Shown: one piece after another, positions 51,296 to 62,063 of the stretch
How the letters are laid out: every line of letters begins with the position of its first letter
Position numbering within the stretch: the first letter of the stretch is position 1
From: Ignelater luminosus
Lineage: Eukaryota > Arthropoda > Insecta > Coleoptera > Elateridae
Reading direction: 5' to 3'
Length of the DNA: 64,000 nucleotides
Assembly: GCA_011009095.1 (NCBI GenBank)
Contig: VTPC01000934.1
Coordinates: 64,045 to 128,044 of the forward strand
The notes under the pieces: generated by a model
Told to the model about the DNA's origin: nothing
Databases searched by the model: none
What the model saw: the letters and a program-made list of their open reading frames with translations, nothing else
Program-made: the position numbers and the translations under genes

Positions 51296-52984
51296 GTAAG
51301 ACATTATTATTTAAAAATTTGAATATTGAATGGGAAAAATAAATATGAAGGAAAAACTGAAGTTTTATACAAACTTAATAGGAATTTAACAAATATTTAC
51401 GTAAGTTTTCTTTAATATTTTACAAGTTAAAAAACTAATATGGGATTTAATATTATATCAAACTTTCGGTGGATTTTTTATTTGATAAACAGTTTTTCTT
51501 TCCATTGAAAGTAGGATACGATCTTACAAAGGATATTAAAAATTACAGGGTATAAAATATTTCATAACAGAGATAAAGATTCTACAAAGTTCTTTTGAGT
51601 TTCAAGATAAAAATCCTGAACTTTATTTTTCTTCCGTCATAACTTCTTAAAAGAACGTCTGAACACCTGTTGTTTTCCACCTTGGGATAAAAATCTTTGT
51701 ATTCATATGCAGTATTTAAATGCAAATCAACCTTCGCGTTTATACATAAATGCAGGACCAAGGACGAGTATATTTTAAATGCCATATTTGCTTCTCGTAT
51801 TATGGAAATGTTTCCCCCTTTTCATGCTAGTGAGACAGCTTTGACCTCATACATACGCATGCATACTACATACTACATAGCGCACACAAAAATACCACAA
51901 GCCCTTTAGAGGAAAAGATTCCTAAAATATGATCCTCGTAACAACGTTTTGTAATTTTATACAAAAGCTTACATTTAGCAAATGAGGCAAACAAGGCGAG
52001 ACTTTATGCGGGTTTTGTTTGTTTTCGTTTTGTAAATTAATGTAAATTATTTCGTAAACCAACGATATGACTACGTATTTTCATGAATTTGGTTAACATT
52101 TTAATACAATATTCGATATTAGGTTTTTCTGTCAACTGGGGAACAACCCTTTAAATTTATAATAAGATTCATTTCCTCCAACTTTACTGATTATTGTTTG
52201 GTGAGTGGTGGGTTGAGAAAAGTCAAGTTTCCTTTATTTCAAAACATAAATATTTATACTCTGGCAATTGTTATTCGCCTGTTAGCTTTTCTTTGTAAAT
52301 ATAAACTTCGTTTTTAAAACGCAAATTGAATTGTCAGATTGTGACTTTGAATATAATAAAAACTCTCACAAATAAGTTTCTCATTAGGATTGATCTGATA
52401 GTGATAATCTGATACCTACCGATATCCCAAAATTTCAAATATAGCCGTTACTGATACCTGATAAAAAGTCCCTTTTATGTACGAATGACTAAGTCCTAGA
52501 ATGTCAAAATCAGCTAAAGTCAGTATTTATTTTTCCTGAGCTCCAGAAGAATCGCGTCAAAAAATGTGCGGACCCTGATGATAAGCTTGCTCATAGATTG
52601 ACAAATAATAGTTTAGGCACTTCAAATATAGTATTAGGTACCCTAATAGAATCTTGAAAGGTAAAGTGCAAAATATTCATGTTTAGATCGAAAACCTGTC
52701 AATAAGATAGATTAATGAAATATTTTTAATGAAAACTGTTAAACTCAGGCGTGGAAAAACTTGTCTCCGAAAACAAATTGGCTAGTATAAAGACAAGATT
52801 TACGGTGCAAACTAACTCTACAACACATATTTCTATTGTCCGTTTATAACCTAGCTTGTAAAAAATCAAAGAAAATGCTGGAAAATGACGAGAATACGAC
52901 GAGAAAACAACTGGATATAATTTCCAAAGACGGGGGATTTTCTTTTCACAGATTTTTTTGTTTCCAAGCTTGGCAGCATTTGCA
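51296..52984 (+). other. Intron 5 of the CUB/CTLD gene, first part
   Basis: AT-rich, no coding or mobile-element text recognised. Confidence 0.65.
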
Positions 52985-55175
52985 AACTTAATTTTGGTAA
53001 TTTCGAACTTGCAAACTGACAATCTATTGCTATGATTAGCTTAACAGAAAGCGCACAGAAAGCACAACCTTTATGAATAGAGATGTATTTTGACTTGAGA
53101 TTTAACAAAGAGTGCATTTTTGATGGTTTATAACGCGCAAGCTGTCAATCTATTGTTAATATTAACTCTATGACATAATTCTGGAAATTGTTTTCGAACT
53201 CCACAATTCGAAACCTTAGAGAGACGAAAATGAGAAATGCTAGAAATTTAGTTTTGACATACACGTCCGCTGAAGAAACAGAAGTTTATAAACTTTAATT
53301 TAAAAATCCCCAGGCGACCAATATCACATCCTTGCACATATGTTATGCCTAAGATAACACTTGGAAATAGCCCTCACCATAAGATAGCGCAAGATATCTT
53401 TCCAGTATGCTCCTTCTGACTACCCAACCGCATGCACAAAAAGTGGTTTTTGAGAGAAAGAGTATACTACATTTTGCCTTCTCTTTACGATAGTAAAGGT
53501 TTCGAGTCAACAGCACATATCATTCTGGCACGAATGACGAAAAACCAAAACTAACGAATTCACAAAAAACTTCATAATTTCGTATCTCCAAAGAGCATTA
53601 GGGCATTTTAACCAAATTTGGAGTAAAAGTACACAAAGGCTTAGATGAGCTACATACCGAATCTTGCCCTAAGACAGATTTTAGAGTTTATTTATCTCAC
53701 TACAGAAAATTAGATCAGGAGGTATCAATTCCACGCCGTATTTGCACCGTTTTTGGTTTTTTGCATTTTCCACCTAGGAGATGACCTCGTAGGAAAAACG
53801 TATATCATACCTTTTCTGTCTCTCATTCTAAGGCTTATCTAACCGTATCAGCTCCATTTGCACAGGCTTTTCAAAGATCCGAAAAAGACAATTACATTTT
53901 CTTTCTTCTAATGGATCCCAAAAACGGGCGTGCGCCACTGGCGTTTACTTAGACTTGTTGTCTCGCTTGTGCCATTTATTCTAAAAAAGAATTTAACTTA
54001 ATCGGACCAAGCTAGAAATTTTTTAAGTAGACAAAAGTACGAAGTTAGTAACCGAGTAAGTAAGAAACACAGATTTCGAATATTATGTTGATCAAAGCAT
54101 CTGGACGGTTTTGGTTTGCAAACAGCCGTAACAGTTTTTTGAAAAAATTAGGAACATCTTGGTTTATAATCCGAGATTCGTTTCCACTCACAAATCTACG
54201 TGGAACAGCAAAAACCAGACACCCGTACCACTTATAGTTTCCGAACTAAGAACTCTCCTGTATTTGACACAGCGACTGACCCATAGAAAGACATCATCCG
54301 GAGTACCGAGCAACGTTTCGATATCTTCAAAAAACCTTTACCTCGACCGCCCTCCACGAATGCCCACGAGCCTGAACTCAAAAGTGTTTAGGGCAAGACA
54401 CTCCTTGGAGGCTTTACATCGGAATGCCTCTGATCCCAAATTGTTAGGCCTGCGCATAGGGCCCTAACCGCTTTTGTCTATTTTTGTCGCTAGGTGTCAC
54501 CGTGTTTGCTCCTCGCGCACAGAGCAGTTAGAAAACCTTCACCTACCATCCAGCTTTGGTCAAAATAGACACACCCGTTCTCGAGTTATTCCGATCTTTT
54601 GTTTATAGAAAATGAAAAATTTTCAACTTTGACCTTCCTTGTCCCCTTCCTATTTGACTTTAAAGGAAAAGACGCTAAACGACGGCTCGCCTAAACAATG
54701 GCCGTAGATTATTTTATTCTTATGGTGAGTAAATGATGAGTAAAACTTAAAATTCCCAACAATCTTAGGTGAATAGAAACGGAAAACTCTGGAAATACAC
54801 TTGAACTGGAAACTTGACAAAAAGTTTAGTTTTGATATTTTAAAACGTGCCAAGTGACAATCCATTATTATTACTAACTCAATGTCATAATTCTAGGAAT
54901 TTAATTTCAAGCTTCCCAACATTTCTAACGCGAAATCTTAGCTAAATAAAAACAGAAAATACTGAAAAGTTAGTTTCAACACACATGAGCACAAAAAAAC
55001 GCAAGTTTACGAAAAGAAATACACCCTAACTGAAAACTTGACCAAGAGTTTAGTTTTGATGGTTTATAACGTGCAAACTGGCAATCTTTTGTTATTATCA
55101 ACTCAACGTTATAATTTTAGGAATTGGTTTTTAATCTTCACAGCATTTCTAACGCGAGATTTTAGCTAAACAGAT
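52985..55175. repeat. Family of diverged ~160-base direct repeats
   Basis: Copies lie at about 52985-53045, 53090-53255, 54760-54965 and 55020-55175. They share the order agtttagttttgat, ttataacgtgcaaactg, caatctattgttattat-aactca, cataattctaggaatt and catttctaacgcga. The order is kept in all longer copies, so they derive from one unit. Between the second and third copies (about 53260-54640) lies a less AT-rich segment with a 102-codon frame at 54159-54467 that has no recognised motif. Confidence 0.7.
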
Positions 55176-55339
55176 CCTCTACGTACATCAACTATATTGT
55201 TTTTCTACTTCAGTTGCCTAGTTCGGGCCTTCGCGCTTTTTCACACAGAAGAAAATGATGGACATGGAAATTTTCTATAAAAGAGACGGGTTCAGAGACC
55301 TTTAGTATGACAACTGGAGCTCTACTGTGGCAACTCTGC

Positions 55340-56319
55340 GACTGGCCACGTTGTTCTATGGTGCTCCTCTTCTTTTAACCCCCTTGGAGAAGAAAAAGGT
55401 TGACCCCTCTGTTTGAAAACGTTGCTCTGCTCTCCATTAAATTTTCTAAAAAGGCTATCTACGGTAGCCCAAAGTCCGCCTCAGTCCATCAACCTCCTAA
55501 AAGCTAAATACTAATGTGGATCAAAAGCTTCGCCTGTTCACGGTCCACATGCGAAGGCTCAAGCTTGGATTTTTCCATTAAATTTCTTAAGGGGCCTAAA
55601 TGCAATCATGGAAAGAAACCTAAATAGTATTGCACTCAGACTGATGGAAAGAAGTAAGACAATCTCGCTTTAAATTAAGTTAAGTTATTCCAATCTCTGA
55701 AAAATACACTTGGTGCTAAAATTCTACTGTCTATGAGCGAACGTATAAACTAAGCCAGATTGTTCTAGTTTTTCTTTTCAACATTACTTGTAATGGTCAA
55801 ATCCATTTCAATTTTCTCAAAAAAAGTCTAATTCCTGATGAGTTCCGTGTTATGTTAGTCTGTTCCAAGTTCGCTATTCTTCCTTTTCTTTTAACCATTT
55901 AGAAGCGGAAACGGTCGTAGCCGGCGTGACGCCCCGATTGTAGTTTCCTTTGTTTGAAAAGGAATCGAGCTTTGCTCTTCCTTAACCTTTTCAAAAAGTT
56001 GATTACGGATACGAATCGGGATAGGGCCTCCTGCGGTTGTCCAAGATCTGGGTTTGCCCTCTATCAGTCTTCTGAGACAGCTCAATAGTATAAAGAGGGG
56101 TTGGGCTTCTTCCTCAGTAACGTTTTTAAAAGGGCTAAATATGAACATGGAAAAAACATAAACAGTATTACATTCAAAAGGTAGAAGGAAAAAAGAAAGT
56201 CTCCCTTTAAATTGAGTTAGTGTAATCTCTTTGAGGAATACATGCCGGAATTGCTAATACAGTCAGATTTGTTACTAAGATTCTAATCTATATTGTTTTT
56301 GTTTTTCTTTTCAACAATA
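55340..56319. repeat. Tandem duplication, unit about 530 bases
   Basis: Copy A (about 55340-55795) and copy B (about 55870-56319) share collinear words: ctcttcttttaacc, gctctgctctccattaaattttctaaaaagg versus gctttgctcttccttaaccttttcaaaaag, atcatggaaagaaacctaaatagtattgca versus aacatggaaaaaacataaacagtattaca, ctttaaattaagttaagt versus ctttaaattgagttagtg, and gtttttcttttcaaca near both ends. Within each unit there are smaller cttnttaacc...aaaagg subrepeats like those at 16.7 and 29.6 kb. Copy B ends where the transposon at 56320 begins. Confidence 0.75.
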
Positions 56320-57200
56320 ACGTATGTACAAAAGTTTCCGGACAAACTATGTATTTTCTTATATAACTGCATTCTTGAATTATATTTTCAGTTAACTATT
56401 AATTAAGCACATCACTATATTACTTTCCAGTTTTAGCTTTGGCAATAGTGATATATAAACTAGCGTTAAGAAAGAGCATTTATGCGTTAGTGGGCAAAAG
56501 GCCAAAAACCAGATTGTGAGAATCTTTAGGGATGAGAATATTTCCAGGACAGTCATTTATCAAATTATACGTGAATGTGAAGAAAGTATACCTTGCTAAA
56601 ATCGCTACCTCACAAAATTATCTAAACCAACAGCGCAGAGATAGAATGCAGGCAAGAAATAGATAATCTGTATGTCTACACAAAGACTATCCGGCGATGC
56701 AACGCTTCTGATGTGACTGTCGCTCGAAATGTTTTTCGAATTTAGTAGATTTTATAAATATTCAGCATGTTAAAGACAACTGTTCTGGCCGGTTCTTTGT
56801 TCGTGCCATTATACTCGCACAACATGGTGATGGCTGGAAAGGCACGACATACCTTTTGTTCCAAAAACCGATAATCCACCTAATGTTCCACAGGCAGCTC
56901 CGATTAAAGTTTTTTGGATTTTGTTAAGCAGAATGGTCTACAACAATAGGTGGAAAGCCCAAAATGGGAATCAACTGCAGAAAAGAATATTTCAGAAAAT
57001 AAGAGAAATTGGTGTATAAACTGTCCATGCTGCCCAATAAGAGACGTTAGGAAGTAATTCCGTATAATAAAAGAATGAGGACATTTATTTGTTGTTTACT
57101 TTGTTTATTACTGAATCAAAACAATGTATTGTAAGACGTTCAGTTAAAGAAAATTTAGACATGGCTTTTTAAGCTGTCAGGAAACTTTTGTTACATACGT
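56320..57200 (+). mobile_element. Tc1/mariner-superfamily element with inverted ends, internally deleted
   Basis: The ends are inverted repeats: acgtatgtacaaaagtttcc at the left, and the right end read inward is acgtatgtaacaaaagtttc. Both are flanked by TA (56318-56319 and 57201-57202). Plus-strand text shows an N-terminal helix-turn-helix part (IVRIFRDENISRTVIYQIIR, near 56520-56580) and the C-terminal catalytic part DNPPNVPQAAPIKVFWILL, then MVYNNRWKA and FQKIREIGV (56865-57019). The position that is normally the third catalytic acidic residue (in RPIE-FW) is K here. At 881 bases it is shorter than the usual 1.3 kb, and the middle of the transposase is missing. It is a non-functional copy. 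Confidence 0.85.
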
Positions 57201-57340
57201 TATATGTATTGGTTCAATCCATTCCAATGTCTGAAAACAATTTCACGGTCAGTCCAATTCCTTCTGTAGGTTTGCTTGAAATCCGTTTTTCCATATTTTC
57301 TGAGAGACCTTAAATAGTTTAGGTAATTGGGTTATAAACG

Positions 57341-57366
57341 AAATTGCAAATTGCAAATTGCAAATT
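57341..57366. repeat. Short tandem repeat (aaattgc)n
   Basis: Three and a half units of aaattgc in a row. The stretch 57201-57770 otherwise holds only AT-rich intron up to the acceptor atcatttcag. Confidence 0.9.
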
Positions 57367-57770
57367 AATTTCTCGAGATCTCTAAGTGCCTACCGTGGTA
57401 TAATTAAATGGAAAATATTTTTTCGGTTATACAGATGTGTACTTTGTGGATTAGTCTTAACGAATAAATAATAATCTTTAACTGTACTACTGCCTTGTTA
57501 TATTACAAAGTGATCGAGAAACAGATTTTTCATTTTTATTTTGGGATACTACCCGATTTAAGTGAGCACAAAGTCAACTTTCATTGAATACTACAAATGA
57601 CCTATCACTTATAAATCTTATTTAGTTGAGAAATAACACAATAATAAGAAATAAACACAAATAATGTAGACAGATACAATATTTCTAGTAAAGAGTGAGA
57701 AAGATATCTCCTAACATTTATTTTGATTTAGTTATATTCAGATTTAGTACATTTTTGTTTATCATTTCAG

Positions 57771-57969
57771 AGCCCCTAGAAGACAATTGGCCGCCTGACT
57801 GCAATAGATCAGTAATACTTTCTCGACAGCAACCTCGTACTTCTGTGGCTAGTCCAAGTTTTCCACGGCCTTATCCAGACAATGTTTTATGTGAGACTGA
57901 CGTTTCAGCACCAGCTGGTTACCGTCTAGTATTGGATTTTGAGGAATTAGTGCTCGAAAGTGAACCGAC
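57771..57969 (+). CDS. CUB/C-type lectin gene, exon 6 (second CUB start)
   Basis: 199-base exon with acceptor tttatcatttcag and donor gtaagt. After the linker EPLEDNWPPDCNRSVILSRQ the frame reads SPSFPRPYPDNVLCETDVSA, then GYRLVLDFEELVLESE. This is a textbook CUB N-terminal half: the FP..YP.N..C box, the AP.GY turn, and the DFE.LVLE strand that carries an acidic calcium-site residue in many CUBs. The exon ends two bases into a codon, so the domain continues in an exon beyond the window. One sequon (NRS) is present. Confidence 0.95.
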
Positions 57970-58568
57970 GTAAGTAATAATCTTCTTCCACTCCTGTTGT
58001 TAATAAAATTAAACTTTTAATTAAAAAAAGATTGAAAGTGAAAAGTAATAAATTTGGGGGGTAGATAAAATTTAGTGTTTATTAAAACTTTTAATTAACA
58101 AATTAATTATTCTCAGTGACTCTCTGCAAATCCAATAAATATTATCAGTAGCAAATATTCATGTATAGATATTTAGAATAAATTCAATTTTACATAATGT
58201 AAGTGGACTACTTGTTTTAGATTCACGTAGATGTAACACCTCTCACAGCTTTTAGTCTCACCAGGAAAAAGTAAAGGTTGCTGATTTTTTATCTTAGGTG
58301 GGCAACATAAACATAACTGTTATTCAATTGTCATAAATTTATTTAAAAGACATAATTATGAATTAAAATCGTACTTTCTATAATTTTTGATGATTTCACA
58401 ATAAAAAAGTGATAAATAAAGATAAACAGTAAAGGTTATAAATAAAACTTGATTCCATTTTCTCGATGCAATATAAGCAGTAGCTATGTTTTTCTTTTAA
58501 AGGATAACTTAATGTGACTAAGCAATATATAAAGTCCAAAAATAGCGATCTGTAAAAGATACAAGATG
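57970..58568. other. Intron of the CUB/CTLD gene downstream of the nested gene
   Basis: AT-rich. A 60-codon minus frame at 58396-58578 would extend the nested signal-peptidase gene only if a 35-base intron (58630-58664) were removed. That is shorter than known insect introns, so I do not include it. Confidence 0.55.
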
Positions 58569-59288
58569 TCAGCAACAATATTTTGATTTTTGTATCACCA
58601 CTGAAGTGTTCCCAATGGAAGGGCCAAACCTAGCAATAAAAAAACTTGAACAGTTTATACTTACTATAAGTGATGAGTTGATACAACCCCACCACACAAA
58701 TATTTTTCCTAAATAAGGTACCAGCACGCGTACTTTACCAACAATATTTTTTCTTGTGATCCATAATTGTCCCTTGGGATAGAAATCTCTGTCATTGCGA
58801 ATGTTATTATCCCCCTTAGTTAAAAAGTAAGTGGTAGAACTATTTCTTCTAAAACAAATAATGCAAAATAAATCAAAATTCAATTTTTAGTTTTTATTTT
58901 TGTTTACTTTTTGTGAAGTCGTATAACTCGATGCACAATTGCATAATCTTGACCTTTAAGTTCAAATGCAACAATATCACCAACATTTATAGGTTCTTTC
59001 GGATAGTTTGTTAAAAATATAATATCTCCTGGTTGAAATGCTGGTTTCATGCTACCACTAGGAATTATTGCCATCATATATTGAAGGTGAGTGATTACAG
59101 TCATTCCTTGCTTAATCATTAAAGGAGTTAAAATAATCAAGAAAGTACTAAAAACAAGCTTTGAAAGCTAAAAATTTGCAATATTAAATATTGTACCTAT
59201 TTGTTAAATGTTTTAATTATTTAAAAACAGTACGCACATTTTTTCTATTTCTAGGTTCAAACACACTGGATAATTCCTCATAAGCCAT
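58569..59288 (-). CDS. SEC11-like signal peptidase complex catalytic subunit (nested gene, three exons)
   Basis: Proposed exons on the minus strand are 59288-59238, 59167-58908 and 58848-58569, with introns of 70 and 59 bases (donors gtgcgt and gtaaac; acceptors tttttag and tgttttag). Phases agree and the product is about 196 residues, near the usual 180-190 for SEC11. SEC11 is the membrane-bound ER protease that cuts signal peptides. Seen here are an N-terminal hydrophobic segment (LVFSTFLIILTPLM), the serine box IPSGSMKPAFQPGD, IIFLTN, the histidine box AIVHRV, FLTKGDNNIRNDRDFYPKG with the acidic catalytic position, and GQLWITRKNIVGKVR..PYLG. So the Ser, His and Asp positions are kept. After PYLG the family normally continues MNDYPKFKY; here the tail differs and ends at a stop at 58569. 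The gene lies antisense in an intron of the CUB/CTLD gene. Its introns argue against a processed retrocopy. It may be a divergent paralogue of the main SEC11 or, less likely, a recent pseudogene. Confidence 0.8.
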
Positions 59289-60009
59289 TTTCAAATTTAG
59301 AGTGAAAAGTATTTTCTTCTAAATAAACTTTTATGTACTAAATTTTTAACGATTTTAAAATTGATCACAGGAATAAAACGAAATTAAAATTGTCAACACT
59401 ATAGTACGATAGCAGTACACGTGTTTAACATTTCTTTCAACTAAAATTTTGTTTTAGTTGAAAGTAACTCTTGTAGATAACTACGAACAAATGTACAATG
59501 TGAGTATATACGAGGCTTTGTCAAAAAATATTTTTTACTTTTATTTATTTAGGTAACTTTGCAATACATTATTGCAAAGTATTTGTTTGCCCAGAAAAAT
59601 GATTCAATAGCATACTTAGATTTTTAGACTCACTCCTAAGGTAGTTGACTTCTTCCACAACGTCACAACCTTGAGAGATGTGCCATAAAAACAAATTCCT
59701 TTAATTCTCATGGAACGCTTTCTCGGGTAAACGAGACCAGATGAGTCTGGATTAGCAGACAATCTTTACTGTTGCACAATCTTTTCACAAGTCTTCTGAT
59801 AGAGTGTTGCCAAACCTACCCGACTCAACTTCTCATCCCATTTCTTCCTATTTTGAGCTATTTAGCTTGCTTGATTCCATACTATACATTTTCGTGTTGC
59901 TGCGTTCTTGATGAACGGCTGCTATCTCCAGAAAACCTTTTTCTAGTCACCCTGGGGATGAGACAAAGTCCAGCACTCAGTCACTTACGTCAGAAACTTT
60001 TTCCAACTT
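59289..60009. other. Sequence upstream of the SEC11-like gene
   Basis: AT-rich. The first 200 bases or so would hold the promoter of the nested gene; no TATA or initiator can be singled out. A short palindrome at about 59562-59583 (actttgcaatacattattgc) could form a hairpin. Frames at 59772-60116 on the plus strand are shadows of the non-LTR element read from the other strand. Confidence 0.45.
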
Positions 60010-61070
60010 CAGATATCCACATGCACATCATAACGGAAATCACCTACAAAGTCCTTAATCATGACCCTATCTCAAACTCTGGTGATGTGCGACGGTGGAA
60101 TGGAAGAAGCTTTTAGTCTTCCAAGAACAGTTAGACAAGCTCAAACAGGAAGTTTTAGTACTTCTCTCGCTTCTCGATCTCTTTTGATGTGATATTAGGT
60201 TATGCCGAACAGAACAGCTCGATAATATACAGATGTTTAGTCTCGATATCCAGCAGAACTATATTTAACTTGTGGCCTTTAACTATCTCGTGGCTAAAAG
60301 AGCATAATTCCAGTGTATTTGGGATTCTGTACCATGGACTCTATTTTATGTTGTGTCAATGTCGTAAGTCTAAAGTAGAATAGACTACTCTCAAAGTTGC
60401 ATTATGTCGATGGATGTACAATGACACTGCGCACGAGAGACAAACTGACATTATGTACATCAGTGTTTCGGGATGGGTCTTACACTTTTTGCAGGAAGTA
60501 GAAATGTGCTGCAAGATAAATTAAGGACACTATCTTGATACGCCAGCACAGATTTCTTAGTTTCAGACTTCAGGTCAGCTCATTTCAGGAAGGCAAAAGA
60601 TTGCAATTCCCATATATGTTCTCGCATTAGATAGTTTTCTTCCATCTTCCTAACACTCAATCCACATGCTCCTCGACGTTGGGAGCGTCGTTAGCGAGGC
60701 AGTGATCTGATGAAAAGTTTTCAAGTTCGAGTTTTTATGCAACTCAGCGAGCAGCTTGATAAAGAAATGCCTCGAACGCATGGTCTCATAAAGCTTGAAG
60801 CTTTTTAGCACGCGGTGAGTTGTATCCAAGACAATGAGGTCGTACAAACACTCCATGCTTAATACTCCCCTACATCCTTGGTGACGTGAGAGATAAATCC
60901 GATGAACAGAGGATTTTGGGTGTAAACTACGGTTTATGTTAATAATCTTCTTGGTCTCTCGATCAAATGCTTGTAATTCTCTAACATTCCATTTAAGAAT
61001 GCCAAAGGTGTACATGAGAATTAAGGCAGCAAGCATATTCATGACAGCAACTTTATTCATTTCTTAACGA
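60010..61070 (-). mobile_element. R2/R4-like non-LTR retrotransposon remnant (C-terminal region)
   Basis: A minus-strand frame of 136 codons at 60650-61060 reads WNVRELQAFDRETKKIININ, then the SVHRIYLSRHQGCRGV box, which matches the segment after the reverse transcriptase in site-specific type elements (xxRLYLPRxxGGRG). Further along, CKKCKTHPETLMYIM then C and HRHNATL (near 60490-60400) is the C-x2-C...H...C knuckle followed by RHN. Then HKLNIVLLDIETKHLYIIEL, KEIEKREKY (near 60310-60180) fits the restriction-like endonuclease (PD-D/E-x-K type) at the C terminus. That gene order, with the nuclease after the reverse transcriptase, is typical of the R2/R4 group. Stops and frame changes break it, and the palm domain is absent. 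Confidence 0.75.
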
Positions 61071-61814
61071 TGGAGGCATCCTGCGTGCTACTCTGCTGAA
61101 ACTTGTAAGAGTATCCGATATCTGAATGTTTAACCCCTTACTTGATTATTGTTCTGGTGTATTTATTTATCTAAGATCAAACTCATTCCATTGCAGTACT
61201 GCACCACTTTTTATTAAATTAAGCAAAGCTGACAAGTCTCAGTTACAGAAATTATTATCAGTGTGCATAACATAAGTAAAATTTCTAGCTATTAATTCCT
61301 TGGTTTTTTTCTTTTGTTTTATCTTGTTATCTTGTTTCAAAAATTAGAAGTGTCCATAACTCATAACTTTCTTACTATGTTACTTCCGTTGTAACTGTTT
61401 TAAAAACTTCTCGTTTTCCTTTAATCATGTTGAATAGCCTCTGAACCTTCCCTAACTTTTCTTAGTTGTTCCTAGATAGTTAAAAACAGCTGGTGTTAGA
61501 AACCACAGTGATAATAAAAAAGCTCTGCTCTGAAGGCTACTCCGCTCGACGTGACTTGAATATGCCTGCGTTGCAACATATCGGCGATTCACTTAAATTC
61601 TACAGGTAGTAGCATGAATTCCTTAAACACTTTTGTCTTCTACGGTAACTCTGAGTGAAAGGACAAATTAATAAATCTCACGGAATGCTCAAAGACAGCA
61701 TCGACTTTAAAAGTACAAACTATTTTGTACAATTCAAATACAAATGAATGTTTGCCCTTTGGCAATTAGCTTGCCCATTGCAAAAGTTTATAATTAAAAA
61801 AGCCACGTTGTAAA
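61071..61814. other. Intron stretch without recognised features
   Basis: AT-rich sequence between the R2/R4-like remnant and the inverted repeat pair. Nothing recognised. Confidence 0.6.
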
Positions 61815-62063
61815 GACATACCACAGATTAAATAAGAGTCAGAAGTTTCACTTCGACAGGTTTGTGGATTCTATTGCTTTCTCTTTCCAAGCAACTCTCA
61901 TAGCTTGCTATTATGACATGTACTGCGCAAGCAGCATAGCGTGGTATGCACTAGGCGTGGGAAACTCTCCGAGCTGCTAATGTAAATGCGCACAGACAAA
62001 CAATGGGAACATTGGTGATATAGGGAATGAGATATCTGACTCTTATTTAATCTGTGGACATAC
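61815..62063. repeat. Inverted repeat pair, MITE-like (about 250 bases)
   Basis: The 23-base arm at 61821-61843 (starting ccacagattaaataagagtc) is repeated as a perfect reverse complement at 62035-62057 (ending cttatttaatctgtgg), with further partial matching outwards (gacatac at the outer edge of each arm). The interior of about 190 bases has no coding text. This could be a small foldback or MITE element; the exact ends and target duplication are not clear. Confidence 0.65.

Noticed and set aside
54159..54467. 102-codon plus-strand frame
   Set aside because: Lies between repeat copies, with no recognised motif on either strand.
58396..58629. Extra C-terminal exon for the SEC11-like gene
   Set aside because: It needs a 35-base intron, below the size of known insect introns, and the extra peptide does not resemble the SEC11 tail.
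59772..60116. 114-codon plus-strand frame
   Set aside because: Overlaps the minus-strand R2/R4-like remnant; no motif in the plus reading.
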